Shown piece after piece: positions 46,685-55,483 of a stretch of 64,000 bases of DNA. Positions within the stretch are counted from its first letter, which is position 1; the number at the start of each line of letters is the position of its first letter. The notes under the pieces are model-generated. The model saw only the letters and a list, made by a program, of their open reading frames with translations, was not told where the DNA came from and made no database searches. Both the position numbers and the translations under genes were made by a program. Source of the stretch: Lachnospiraceae bacterium (lineage in GTDB: Bacteria > Bacillota > Clostridia > Lachnospirales > Lachnospiraceae). The stretch is from the NCBI GenBank assembly GCA_024687125.1, contig JAILFA010000124.1, positions 25,950 through 89,949 of the forward strand, read 5' to 3'.

Positions 46685-47215
46685 TCACTCCTGCCCCCTG
46701 GTGATCCCCAGGCATGTAAGAACCGTTTCCTGCTTTTCTTCCATCATTGCCGCTTCCTCGGGTGTCTCGTGGTCATAGCCCAGGAGATGGAAGAGACTGT
46801 GAGTCAGTAAAAACGCGAACTCCCGCTTTGGGCTGTGTCCGTATTCCGAAGCCTGGGAAAAGACGCGCGGCACGCAGATCACAATGTCCCCCAGAACAAC
46901 GCACCCCGTCTCCGGATCAAGATCATCCGCGGAGGGATGCCGGAACGCGTCCGGACAAGCGGGCTCCTCGGAAAGATCGATATTCGGAAAGGAAAGCACA
47001 TCCGTCGCCGCGTTGATATTCCGGTGCATGAGGTTCAGTTCGCGGATCGCGGACTCGGACACCAGATACAGGGATACCTCGGTCTTCTCGGCGAAATCCG
47101 AAAGCTGCTCGCTGCGAAAAACCTCTTCGCCGATCCTGCCGCAGAGCTCCTCCATATGGATCCCCGCCTGCTCCTCAAACGCGGGATCAAAGTCATTTTC
47201 AACGTAGAAAATCAT
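46685..47215 (-). CDS. ybeY: Endoribonuclease YbeY, rRNA maturation factor
   Basis: YbeY is a zinc-dependent RNase needed for 16S rRNA 3' processing and ribosome quality control. The 176-residue protein carries the zinc motif HSLFHLLGYDH (HxxxHxxxxxH) near residue 140 and the preceding TDVLSFP and GDIVICVPRV segments. It overlaps the end of the PgpH-like gene by 17 bp, in the order phoH-pgpH-ybeY common in Firmicutes. Confidence 0.97.
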   Translation of the reverse strand: MIFYVENDFDPAFEEQAGIHMEELCGRIGEEVFRSEQLSDFAEKTEVSLYLVSESAIRELNLMHRNINAATDVLSFPNIDLSEEPACPDAFRHPSADDLDPETGCVVLGDIVICVPRVFSQASEYGHSPKREFAFLLTHSLFHLLGYDHETPEEAAMMEEKQETVLTCLGITRGQE

Positions 47216-48389
47216 AATACAGAGTTTCCTTTTTCAGGAGTTCCCGCGTGATCCGTACTCCCATCACAGACAGTTCGCTGTTTTCAAACAGTCCGTCTGC
47301 CTCCTTCTTCTCAAAGATCTTGTCCACCAGCTGACCATAGTCAAGCTGCATCTTGCTGTTTTTCTGAAACATGAACTGCAGCGAAGCGATCATCGTATCG
47401 CAGAGCATGACGACCGTAGCTTCCGCCGAAACATGCGCTCGGTTAGTGTACTGATTGATCTCCTGAAGCAGGCTGATCGCCCCCTCTGGAATGGCATACT
47501 CTCTGTAAAGCGCGGTCAGTGCCTCGATCCCCCGCTCCTCCAGCAGGATCGCGGCACGATGATAATAGGAACAGCTTCTGACGTTACGCTGATCCATCTG
47601 CAGCGCGGAAGCGATCCGCTGCGTCAGATAATCCGTATGGATCGCACGCTGATACTCCGTCTCACTCTTTTCGCGGATCCGCAGCATCAGCGCAAACGCC
47701 GGATCATTGACCTCCATATACCGTTCCGAGTCTCTCTGAACAACATAAAAGGTGTAGGCGTTCAGAATAACGATGAGCAGGACAAAATTCAGGAATGCGT
47801 TGATGATCGGAATGACCAGGATCTCAGCGGTCAGACTCCGGTTCAGGAACATGACATGATAGCAGACGATCAGGGCTGTCTGCATGACCAGCGCGATAAA
47901 CATGGGATAAGCGGCGCGGACCTCCTCGTCAAGGTTCTTGAAAAGACCGACCGCGATAAACCCGGCAAAGATGTACATGAAGAATTCCGGCGTTGCGCCT
48001 CCCTGCAGAAGGACGGCGAGCATGAGCAGCATGGTCCCCGCGTAAACACCGATAAGAGGACAGGAAAGCAGGGAAAGCAGCACGTAGACAGCCACAAAAG
48101 GCCATGCGTCCGCCACGATCAGCGGCAGCAGCATGGTCATCAGGAAGGAGGCGAGATACGCCGCAAAAAAGCGTCTGGGATGTCTGTGATTGTCCTGAAG
48201 CAGCTGACCGCGCTGTGCATGATCCTCCCATAAAAGGATCAGGATCACGATGCCGATCGCCGCGCTGATCACATTGCGGATCCCGGCCGTCAGTCCCACC
48301 CCATAGAGGAAAGACGCGGCCGCGGTTCCGCCGCAGGTGAGCAGAAAGATCCCGATGGACTTTACGACTTTTTGCGTGTCTTTTTCCAT
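47199..48389 (-). CDS. PgpH/YqfF-like 7TM-HD protein, truncated and with degenerate HD site
   Basis: This 396-residue protein occupies the place of pgpH (yqfF) between phoH and ybeY. PgpH proteins are cyclic di-AMP phosphodiesterases of about 700 residues with an extracellular domain, seven membrane helices and a cytosolic HD domain. Here the extracellular domain is missing; about seven membrane helices occupy residues 10-215 and a cytosolic domain 235-396 follows. The HD signature, normally YYHDIGK, reads YYHRAAI, so the Asp is lost; the earlier HHS-type motif reads IHTDY. It is probably not a working phosphodiesterase. It overlaps phoH by 28 bp. Confidence 0.8.
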   Translation of the reverse strand: MEKDTQKVVKSIGIFLLTCGGTAAASFLYGVGLTAGIRNVISAAIGIVILILLWEDHAQRGQLLQDNHRHPRRFFAAYLASFLMTMLLPLIVADAWPFVAVYVLLSLLSCPLIGVYAGTMLLMLAVLLQGGATPEFFMYIFAGFIAVGLFKNLDEEVRAAYPMFIALVMQTALIVCYHVMFLNRSLTAEILVIPIINAFLNFVLLIVILNAYTFYVVQRDSERYMEVNDPAFALMLRIREKSETEYQRAIHTDYLTQRIASALQMDQRNVRSCSYYHRAAILLEERGIEALTALYREYAIPEGAISLLQEINQYTNRAHVSAEATVVMLCDTMIASLQFMFQKNSKMQLDYGQLVDKIFEKKEADGLFENSELSVMGVRITRELLKKETLYYDFLR

Positions 48390-49348
48390 TCGTAATCCTC
48401 GTAAGCACGTACGATCTTCTGTACCAGCGGATGTCGGACGACATCCCGGCCGGTCAGCTCACAGAATGCGATGTCATCGATCCCTTTCAGGACCTGCCTC
48501 GCCACATCCAGTCCGGACCGGACGTTCGGCTGCAGGTCCTTCTGCGTCGCATCACCGGTGATGACGACCTTGGAACCGAAACCGATGCGGGTAAGAAACA
48601 TCTTCATCTGCTCCGGCGTTGTATTCTGCGCCTCATCAAGAATGATATAGGCGTTATCGAGGGTCCGGCCGCGCATATACGCGAGCGGTGCCACCTCGAT
48701 CAGACCGCGCTCGGTATTCTTGAGAAAGGTGTCCGCTCCCATGATCTGATACAGGGCGTCATAGAGCGGCCGCAGATAAGGATCCACCTTGCTCTGCAGA
48801 TCGCCGGGCAGAAAGCCGAGCTTTTCTCCCGCCTCAATGGCCGGTCTGGTCAGGATGATACGGCTCACCTCGCCGTGTAGAAATGCCGTGATGGCCATGG
48901 CCATACCGAGATACGTTTTTCCCGTACCTGCTGGACCGATCCCGAAAACGATCAGATGGTCACGGATCGCATCCACATAGGCCTTCTGTCCCAGTGTCTT
49001 CGGACAGACCGGCTTGCCCTGAACCGTGTGACAGATCACATCGCCGTCCATCTGTCCAAGGACCGTTCCTGCGTTTTCAGCGGTTCCGTGATCCTGCTCC
49101 AGAGAGATCGCATAATCTACACGCTGCTCCTCAAGTGAGTCCGTCCTGTCCGCAGCAAGCGACAGCAGCAGATCCGTGGCTCTGGCCGGTGCGGAACCGA
49201 CCCCCAGGATCTTCAGTTCGCCGTTGCGGTCAATGATCTCTACATGAAGCTCTTTTTCTATCTTGCGCACAAAACGGTCACCCTCGCCAAAGATGCGCTT
49301 CATCTCGTCTGCGGTCAGTGACAGTTTTTTCTCTGTTTCTTTTTTCAT
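48362..49348 (-). CDS. phoH: PhoH-family ATPase (YbeZ-type)
   Basis: This 328-residue protein has an N-terminal KH-like region and a PhoH P-loop domain with Walker [12 protein letters not shown] near residue 138 and Walker [11 protein letters not shown] near 235; the segment [18 protein letters not shown] is diagnostic. YbeZ/PhoH proteins act with YbeY in RNA metabolism. Its gene overlaps rlmH by four bases upstream and the PgpH-like gene downstream. Confidence 0.96.
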   Translation of the reverse strand: MKKETEKKLSLTADEMKRIFGEGDRFVRKIEKELHVEIIDRNGELKILGVGSAPARATDLLLSLAADRTDSLEEQRVDYAISLEQDHGTAENAGTVLGQMDGDVICHTVQGKPVCPKTLGQKAYVDAIRDHLIVFGIGPAGTGKTYLGMAMAITAFLHGEVSRIILTRPAIEAGEKLGFLPGDLQSKVDPYLRPLYDALYQIMGADTFLKNTERGLIEVAPLAYMRGRTLDNAYIILDEAQNTTPEQMKMFLTRIGFGSKVVITGDATQKDLQPNVRSGLDVARQVLKGIDDIAFCELTGRDVVRHPLVQKIVRAYEDYEWKKTRKKS

Positions 49349-49827
49349 TTATGATAAGGTTCTCCCCGGATGATCCGGAATCCTCTGTATATCTGTTCCA
49401 ACAGGACCACGCGCATCAGCTGGTGCGGAAAAGTCATGTCAGAAAAAGAGACCCGCTGGCTGCTTGCACTCAGTACTTTCTCCGAAAGCCCGAGCGATCC
49501 GCCGATCACGAACTGCAGATGGGAGATCCCCTGCAGGGACTGCTCGTTTATCCTGTCGGCGAATGTCTCGGAATCCATCTTCCGCCCGCGGACATCCAGA
49601 GCCCAGATCGGAGAAGAAAGATCCGCGGCTTTCAGGATCCGCTCTCCTTCTGCATCCAGGATACGCTGCCTCTCGCCCGCGCTCGCCTTTTCCGGAGCCT
49701 TCTCATCTGCCACCTCAATGATCTGAGGCTGACAGTATCTCGTAAGACGCTTGACATATTCCGCCGCGGCATCGCGCCACCAGCTCTCTGACAGGCGCCC
49801 CACCGTCAGGACCGTGATGTGCATCAT
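49345..49827 (-). CDS. rlmH: 23S rRNA pseudouridine-1915 N3-methyltransferase RlmH
   Basis: RlmH is a SPOUT methyltransferase that methylates pseudouridine 1915 in 23S rRNA helix 69. The 160-residue protein ends with the strongly conserved trefoil knot: [35 protein letters not shown] and the C-terminal RGEPYHK. It overlaps both the MORN protein gene and phoH by four bases. Confidence 0.97.
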   Translation of the reverse strand: MMHITVLTVGRLSESWWRDAAAEYVKRLTRYCQPQIIEVADEKAPEKASAGERQRILDAEGERILKAADLSSPIWALDVRGRKMDSETFADRINEQSLQGISHLQFVIGGSLGLSEKVLSASSQRVSFSDMTFPHQLMRVVLLEQIYRGFRIIRGEPYHK

Positions 49828-50855
49828 TTCACGTTTTCCACACCATAACCGGAATTCAGCTTTGTAAGGATCGTGATCACGTTATCCGGATCATCCTCCC
49901 GATACAGAGCAGGGATCTTTCCCTCAAAATCCCCGGCACCGCTGACCGGCTGCCAGACACCTCGTACACAGGTTCCGTACCAGTTTTCTACAATTTCCTC
50001 GGAGCGTTTGAGAACAACATACATCTCTCCGTCATAGAGGCCGTCCGTAAAATTTCCGATCACATTAAGCGGATAATGAGAGACATCATCCATCTTCTCT
50101 GTGTAGTATTCATATCTGTCATTGCCTTCACCGCAGGGAAGGTCATCCTTCCAGCTGCCGGTGTAGGCGTGTACACTGACAACGCTCCCGGAGCCTTCCG
50201 GATAGAATTGATACCAGTCACCGGCCCCTTCGCGCATGCCGTTTTTCCATTCCCCGAGGTAGCATCGGTATCCGCCGTAGACCGCGATCCCTCTGCCCTC
50301 CGGAAGTCCTTCAGCGTTCTTGTCGCCGCTGTAGAAAAATTTCAGATCATCCGACTTGTCGAGTTGGACAAACATTTTCTGATAGCGGTCCAGCAGCCAG
50401 AGATCCTTAAGGGCATCCTCGCCCACAGATTCCCAGAAGCCGCGCAGCTCCTGCAGTGTATGCTCGGCTGTCTCGGACGTGTATTTCCCGGACTCGCCGT
50501 CAGCGATGATCTCCTCACTCCTGTAGAGAGAGTTGCCGGAAATATCCATGGATGTATCGACAGGTTTCACCTTGGAAGCGGATGCCTCTGATGCCGCTGT
50601 CTGCGATGCAGCATCATCTGTCGAAACCGCAGAAGAAGACGCCCCGCTTGCAGCGGTGACGTCCTCTTCCTGATCATTCGTGGTTTCAGACAATCCGTTC
50701 CCCGCCTGGGAAGCAATTTCCTGCTGGACCAGGTCGATATCACCGTCACGGGAATCCTCCTGGCTCTTTCCGAATTTGAACCAGAAAGCCGTCAGGATCA
50801 ACAGACACCCGATCGATATGACCAATGCCAGCCGGATCTTGTCTGATCTCTTCAT
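49824..50855 (-). CDS. Membrane-anchored MORN-repeat protein
   Basis: This 343-residue protein has a membrane anchor (about 8-26), a Ser/Ala/Asp-rich low-complexity spacer (about 30-110), and a globular part with MORN-like repeats, e.g. GRGIAVYGGYRCYLGEWKNGMREGAG (about 190-215) and further GSWKDDLPCGEG and GNFTDGLYDGEMY copies. It is most likely extracytoplasmic. The function is unknown. It sits two bases after nfnB and overlaps rlmH by four bases. Confidence 0.85.
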   Translation of the reverse strand: MKRSDKIRLALVISIGCLLILTAFWFKFGKSQEDSRDGDIDLVQQEIASQAGNGLSETTNDQEEDVTAASGASSSAVSTDDAASQTAASEASASKVKPVDTSMDISGNSLYRSEEIIADGESGKYTSETAEHTLQELRGFWESVGEDALKDLWLLDRYQKMFVQLDKSDDLKFFYSGDKNAEGLPEGRGIAVYGGYRCYLGEWKNGMREGAGDWYQFYPEGSGSVVSVHAYTGSWKDDLPCGEGNDRYEYYTEKMDDVSHYPLNVIGNFTDGLYDGEMYVVLKRSEEIVENWYGTCVRGVWQPVSGAGDFEGKIPALYREDDPDNVITILTKLNSGYGVENVK

Positions 50856-50857
50856 TT

Positions 50858-52246
50858 TTATTTGTTCAGATAATCATCGATGCCCTTTGCACCGGCCTTG
50901 CCGGCACCCATGGCAAGGATGACCGTGGCGGCGCCGGTCACGGCATCACCGCCGGCGTATACGCCGTCCTTGGAACTCTTTCCGGTCTCTTCTTCCGCGA
51001 CAATGCAGCCTCTGCGGTTGACATCAAGGCCGGCTGTTGTGGAAGCGATCAGCGGGTTCGGGCTGGTTCCCAGGGACATGATCACAGCGTCGCACTCGAT
51101 CTCGAATTCGCTGCCCTTGATCTCCACCGGGCTCCTTCTGCCGGACTCATCGGGCTCGCCGAGCTCCATACGGATGCAGCGGATGCCTGATACCCAGCCG
51201 TCCTCGTTGGCAATGATCTCGACCGGGTTGGTGAGCAGGTCAAAGATGATCCCCTCTTCCTTGGCGTGGTGGACTTCCTCGACACGGGCGGGAAGCTCCG
51301 CTTCGCTCCGGCGATAGACGACATGTACTTCAGCGCCCATACGAAGTGCGGTTCTTGCGGCGTCCATCGCCACATTGCCGCCGCCGACAACGACAGCCTT
51401 CTTCGGATGCATGATCGGTGTCGTGGAATCCTCGGAAAACGCCTTCATCAGATTGCTTCTTGTCAGATATTCGTTGGCGGAGAAGACACCGAGTGCCTGC
51501 TCGCCGGGGATGTTCATAAACTTGGGAAGTCCGGCGCCGGAGCCTACGAAGACAGCGGAGAAGCCCTCTTCCTTCATCAGGTTGTCGATGGTCACAGACT
51601 TGCCGACAACAACATCGGTCTCGATCTTGACGCCGAGCGCACGGACATTGTCGATCTCCTTCTGGACAACCGCCTCCTTGGGCAGACGGAATTCGGGAAT
51701 ACCATAGGTGAGAACACCGCCGGGCTCATGAAGCGCTTCAAAGATCGTTACATCATAGCCCATCTTGGCCAGATCTCCGGCACAGGTAAGGCCGGCAGGG
51801 CCGGATCCTATCACAGCCACCTTCTTCCCGTTCCTGTTTTCGGGAGCTGCGGGTTTGATGCCCATCTCACGCGCCGTATCAGCGACATAGCGTTCCAGTT
51901 TGCCGATGGCTACCGCTTCGCCCTTGATGCCTCGTACGCAGACGCCCTCACACTGAGTTTCCTGCGGGCAGACGCGGCCGCAGATGGCAGGCAGGGATGA
52001 GGAGAGGCCGATAACACGGTATGCCTCCTCGATATTGCCCTCCTTGACCGCCTGGATGAACTGCGGGATCTGGATAGATACCGGGCAGCCCTCCACACAG
52101 CGCGGATTCTTGCAGTTCAGGCAGCGGCTCGCTTCCGCTTCCGCTTCCTCTTTGTTATAGCCCAGGCAGACTTCTTTGAAGTTTGTCGCCCGCTCTTTTG
52201 CGTCCTGTTCCCGGACAGGAACCTTTTTCATCATATCGATCTCCAT
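50858..52246 (-). CDS. nfnB: NfnB-type / glutamate-synthase small-subunit-like flavoprotein
   Basis: This 462-residue Fe-S flavoprotein matches GltD-like proteins and the large subunit NfnB of the electron-bifurcating NADH-dependent ferredoxin:NADP+ oxidoreductase. Cysteine clusters CLNCKNPRCVEGCP and CGRVCPQETQCEGVCVRG near the N-terminus bind two [4Fe-4S] clusters in this family; VAVIGSGPAGLTCAGDLAKMGYDV (near 145) and VVVGGGNVAMDAARTA bind FAD and NAD(P). The ATG at 52246 has AAAGGAAG upstream; the longer frame has no site. The preceding gene encodes the matching small subunit, which favours Nfn over glutamate synthase, whose large subunit is absent. Confidence 0.92.
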   Translation of the reverse strand: MEIDMMKKVPVREQDAKERATNFKEVCLGYNKEEAEAEASRCLNCKNPRCVEGCPVSIQIPQFIQAVKEGNIEEAYRVIGLSSSLPAICGRVCPQETQCEGVCVRGIKGEAVAIGKLERYVADTAREMGIKPAAPENRNGKKVAVIGSGPAGLTCAGDLAKMGYDVTIFEALHEPGGVLTYGIPEFRLPKEAVVQKEIDNVRALGVKIETDVVVGKSVTIDNLMKEEGFSAVFVGSGAGLPKFMNIPGEQALGVFSANEYLTRSNLMKAFSEDSTTPIMHPKKAVVVGGGNVAMDAARTALRMGAEVHVVYRRSEAELPARVEEVHHAKEEGIIFDLLTNPVEIIANEDGWVSGIRCIRMELGEPDESGRRSPVEIKGSEFEIECDAVIMSLGTSPNPLIASTTAGLDVNRRGCIVAEEETGKSSKDGVYAGGDAVTGAATVILAMGAGKAGAKGIDDYLNK

Positions 52247-52283
52247 TTTTGATCTTCCTTTCTTATCTGATAATCCGCACTGA

Positions 52284-53165
52284 TCAGTTGCAGTTTCCAC
52301 AGTTGCCGTGATGGGTCGCACCCTCTTTTTCCTTGAGATACAGACGGCCCTCTTCGGTACGGTACAGCTTCATGCGGCTCATCGCCTGATCAAAGTCTAC
52401 GAGATGTCCGTCGAACTCCGGTCCGTCGACGCAGGCAAACTTGACCTTGCCGTCCACGGTCAGGCGGCAGGCGCCGCACATGCCGGTTCCGTCCACCATG
52501 ATCGGGTTCATGCTGACGATCGTATGGATGCCGAGCTCCTTGGTGAGCTTGCAGACGAATTTCATCATGATCATCGGGCCGATCGCAACACAGTGATCCC
52601 AGCGGGTTCCCTCGTTCCAGAGATCCTGCAGGGCTACGGTGACCATGCCGCTGCGGCCGTAGGAGCCGTCATCGGTCGTGATCGTCAGGTTGCAGACACT
52701 CTTGAATTTGTCCTCCATGATGACGAGGTCCTTATTTTTCGCACCGATGATGACATCCGGAGTGATCCCGTGCTCGTGAAGCCATTTGGCCTGGGGGTAT
52801 ACAGGAGCAGTTCCGACACCGCCGGCGACAAACAGGATCTTTTTCTTCTTGAGTTCCTCGAGATCCTCGGTCACCAGATCGCTCGCCTGTCCCAGAGGAC
52901 CTACTACATCGGCGAAGCCCTCGCCCTTTTCAAGGCGGGACATCTTATCGGTCTCGGCACCGATCACCTGCACCACGATCTCCACGGTGCCGGCTGCGCG
53001 GTCGTAATCGCAGATCGTCAGCGGGACACGCTCGCCGTCGCTGTTCGCGCGCACGATCAGGAACTGTCCGGGTTCACAGGCGGCTGCAACGCGGGGCGCT
53101 TTGACAACCATCCGGAAGATCACCGGCTCTTTTGTCAGAATTTCTTTTTCCAGAATCTCAAACAT
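52284..53165 (-). CDS. nfnA: NfnA-type FAD/[2Fe-2S] subunit (sulfide/dihydroorotate dehydrogenase-like)
   Basis: This 293-residue protein matches the small subunit NfnA. It has an FAD domain (EPGQFLIVR, ERVPLTICDYD), an NAD-binding part (LFVAGGVGTAPVYPQAKWL) and a [2Fe-2S] region with Cys230, Cys233 and Cys245 plus a nearby Asp225, consistent with the three-Cys, one-Asp coordination reported for this family. A Cys-rich tail (NCGNCN) ends the protein. NfnAB balances NADPH, NADH and reduced ferredoxin in strict anaerobes. It has its own promoter and precedes nfnB by 37 bp. Confidence 0.92.
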   Translation of the reverse strand: MFEILEKEILTKEPVIFRMVVKAPRVAAACEPGQFLIVRANSDGERVPLTICDYDRAAGTVEIVVQVIGAETDKMSRLEKGEGFADVVGPLGQASDLVTEDLEELKKKKILFVAGGVGTAPVYPQAKWLHEHGITPDVIIGAKNKDLVIMEDKFKSVCNLTITTDDGSYGRSGMVTVALQDLWNEGTRWDHCVAIGPMIMMKFVCKLTKELGIHTIVSMNPIMVDGTGMCGACRLTVDGKVKFACVDGPEFDGHLVDFDQAMSRMKLYRTEEGRLYLKEKEGATHHGNCGNCN

Positions 53166-53211
53166 GGTTTCCTCCTACCTCAATGATACGAAAAATAAAC
53201 ACCAATATATT

Positions 53212-53240
53212 ATTATAACTCAAACACCTGCGGATTTCAA
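53212..53240 (-). promoter_or_regulatory. Promoter of nfnA-nfnB
   Basis: Minus strand TTGAAA, 17 bp, TATAAT; the -35 overlaps the stop codon of the upstream zinc-ribbon/chitobiase-like gene. An AGGAGG site lies close before the nfnA ATG. Confidence 0.78.
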
Positions 53241-54583
53241 CGTCCCGACAGGGTAAAGAGTGTATAATTTCCGCTGGAATCATAGCCGAGCCGGTGAACG
53301 CTGCCGTCGTTCGTGTTGACCGCGTACAGCAGTCCCGTATCCTCATAGGTTCCGTCGGAATGGTTGTATCTCTCCACGATCCGGTAATATTCACCGGCAC
53401 CCTCGATCTCGATGATGCTCTCTACCAGATAGCTGTTGTTGCCCTCCTTGCCCAGAACCTTGCCTGTCTCATCGATCAGGACATTCTGATCGACCAGGAT
53501 CCTTATGATGGAGGAAACCGCCTGTTCCTCGGAGATCAGACGCGCATAGACAAGATGATAGCTGCGTTCTACGATCTCACTGGCGTTTCCTTCCGCGTCA
53601 AAGGAACGGAAACGGAAGATACTGCTCCCCACCGGCATCTTGATCGGCGCCGTATACTCGGTGCTGTCCTCCTCCGGATCGCTTCCGTCCGTGGTATAGG
53701 TGATCCTGCAGTTCTCCTGAGAGACGACAACGATCATCGTACTCTGAGTATATTCGCCGCTGTCCTCAAGGATCACGGGATCCGACGGGCCGGCCGGTTC
53801 GAGACTGTAGACAGCGGAGGCTTCTCCGCCGCGTTTGCCGTCCGCCGAAAACGCCGCAACCCTGAAGGTGATCTCCCCGTCCCCGGAAAGCGGGACCGGT
53901 CCGAGATAGCGCTCACTCTCCTCCGTAGGTTCCGTTCCGTCGAGTGTATAGAAATATCTCACACCCTTTCCGGGATCCACGAGCGATACCATGATCTCTC
54001 CCTGATAAGCCCCATCCGGATGACTGAGGACAGGTGCGTCCGGGATGCCGCCCTGCGGCAGATCTGTCAGCGGATCCGCGTTCTGGCTGCCCGAAAGCCC
54101 CGGATCCATTTGCTGTTCCACCATTTCCGCGGCCTGTTCTTCGCTTGCTTTGGAACCGCTGCTGAAGATCTGCAGCGTCATGATCTTCGGGATCCCGATG
54201 ACCGCCAGTGAGATCACCAGTGCGGCACAAAGCCCGATGGCCGTATACTTCAGAAAACGTTTCGGGATCCTGATATGGAAATCAAAATAGGCGCTCTCAT
54301 GACCGTCTTCCCGCCGCAGAAAACCTTTTTCGGGTTGTTCGCTGTCTGACGCGATCTCATCCGCAACACCGCTCATGGCCTGCTTGATGGAATCATCCAC
54401 CTCGGGCTCAAATTCGGGGATGAGCCGGATCTCTTCTCCGCAGGCTTCACAGTAGAGCTTACCGGGCGGGATCAGAGCACTGCAACCGGGACAGACGATT
54501 GCCTCGCCCTGTGCAAGCATGTCCGGCAGCGTCGCCGTCACCGGTCTGATCTTCTTTTCTTTCAGGAGATTCATTGTGTTCAT
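53237..54583 (-). CDS. Zinc-ribbon membrane protein with two chitobiase C-terminal-like domains
   Basis: This 448-residue protein has a cytosolic zinc ribbon (Cys31, Cys34, Cys45, Cys48), an acidic linker, one membrane helix at about 112-132, and an extracellular part with two CHB_HEX_C-like domains (VRYFYTLDGTEPTEES and CRITYTTDGSDPEEDS are the signature YTxDGxxP loops), then a C-terminal domain of about 90 residues. Such domains occur in cell-surface proteins; here the topology suggests signalling or scaffolding, but that is inference. It lies 15 bp after folD. Confidence 0.82.
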   Translation of the reverse strand: MNTMNLLKEKKIRPVTATLPDMLAQGEAIVCPGCSALIPPGKLYCEACGEEIRLIPEFEPEVDDSIKQAMSGVADEIASDSEQPEKGFLRREDGHESAYFDFHIRIPKRFLKYTAIGLCAALVISLAVIGIPKIMTLQIFSSGSKASEEQAAEMVEQQMDPGLSGSQNADPLTDLPQGGIPDAPVLSHPDGAYQGEIMVSLVDPGKGVRYFYTLDGTEPTEESERYLGPVPLSGDGEITFRVAAFSADGKRGGEASAVYSLEPAGPSDPVILEDSGEYTQSTMIVVVSQENCRITYTTDGSDPEEDSTEYTAPIKMPVGSSIFRFRSFDAEGNASEIVERSYHLVYARLISEEQAVSSIIRILVDQNVLIDETGKVLGKEGNNSYLVESIIEIEGAGEYYRIVERYNHSDGTYEDTGLLYAVNTNDGSVHRLGYDSSGNYTLFTLSGR

Positions 54584-54598
54584 AATTTCGTTAATTAA

Positions 54599-55450
54599 TT
54601 ATCTCAGTTTTGATAACTCAAGGCAGTTTTTCATCAGCATGGCGATCGTCATGGGGCCGACACCGCCGGGTACCGGCGTGATCGCGCTCGTATGCGGCAT
54701 CACTCTGTCAAAGTCAACATCTCCGCAGAGCTTTCCGGTCTGCTCGTCGCGGTTGATCCCGACATCGATGACAACCGCTCCCTCTTTGACATATTCCTCT
54801 GTGATCATCCGTGCTTTCCCGATCGCAGCGATGAGGATATCCGCCCGGCGACAGACCGCAGGAAGATCCGCGGTGCGGGAATGCGTGATCGTCACAGTCG
54901 CATTTTCCCTGAGGAGCAGATGCGCCATCGGCTTGCCCACGATATTGCTCCGTCCGATGATGACCGCTTCTCTGCCCTCCATCCTGATACCGGTGCGTTT
55001 CAGGATCTCAATGATCCCGGCGGGTGTACAGGGAAGCGCCACAGGATCCCCGAGGACCAGATGGCCCACACTTACAGGATGAAATCCGTCCACATCCTTG
55101 GCCGGATCGATCGCGAGCAGAACGCGCTGTTCATTGATCTGCGCCGGAAGCGGAAGCTGCACCAGAATACCGTCCACATCCGGGCGGCTGTTCAGCTCAG
55201 CGATGAGCGCAAGGAGCTTTTCCTCCGTGGTATCCTGCGGGAGCTCATAAGACAGGGACTGTATTCCCGTATCCTCGCAGGCCCGCTTTTTATTTCGGAC
55301 ATACGTCGCGCTTGCCGGGTTGTCCCCCACAAGGATCACGGCGAGGGTCGCCCCCCGTCCTCCCGCCGCCGTTCCGGCCGCGAGTTCCTCCCTGACCTCC
55401 TGTCTGATCGCTGCCGCGATCGCCTTTCCGTCAATGATCATCGGTTCCAT
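54599..55450 (-). CDS. folD: Bifunctional methylenetetrahydrofolate dehydrogenase/methenyltetrahydrofolate cyclohydrolase
   Basis: FolD interconverts 5,10-methylene-, methenyl- and 10-formyl-tetrahydrofolate. The 283-residue protein contains ATYVRNKKRACEDTGI with the catalytic lysine region, GILVQLPLP, and the dinucleotide-binding VIIGRSNIVGKPMAHLLL, ending with VPGGVGPMTIAMLM. It lies 33 bp after fhs, so the two one-carbon enzymes are co-transcribed. Confidence 0.97.
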   Translation of the reverse strand: MEPMIIDGKAIAAAIRQEVREELAAGTAAGGRGATLAVILVGDNPASATYVRNKKRACEDTGIQSLSYELPQDTTEEKLLALIAELNSRPDVDGILVQLPLPAQINEQRVLLAIDPAKDVDGFHPVSVGHLVLGDPVALPCTPAGIIEILKRTGIRMEGREAVIIGRSNIVGKPMAHLLLRENATVTITHSRTADLPAVCRRADILIAAIGKARMITEEYVKEGAVVIDVGINRDEQTGKLCGDVDFDRVMPHTSAITPVPGGVGPMTIAMLMKNCLELSKLR

Positions 55451-55483
55451 AAATCACTCCTGTTGATCACACCGATTCGCCCC

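Noticed and set aside
44929..46704. Plus-strand open frame of 591 codons opposite the flippase-like gene
   Set aside because: Gln/Arg/Asp-rich shadow sequence produced by reading hydrophobic codons in reverse.
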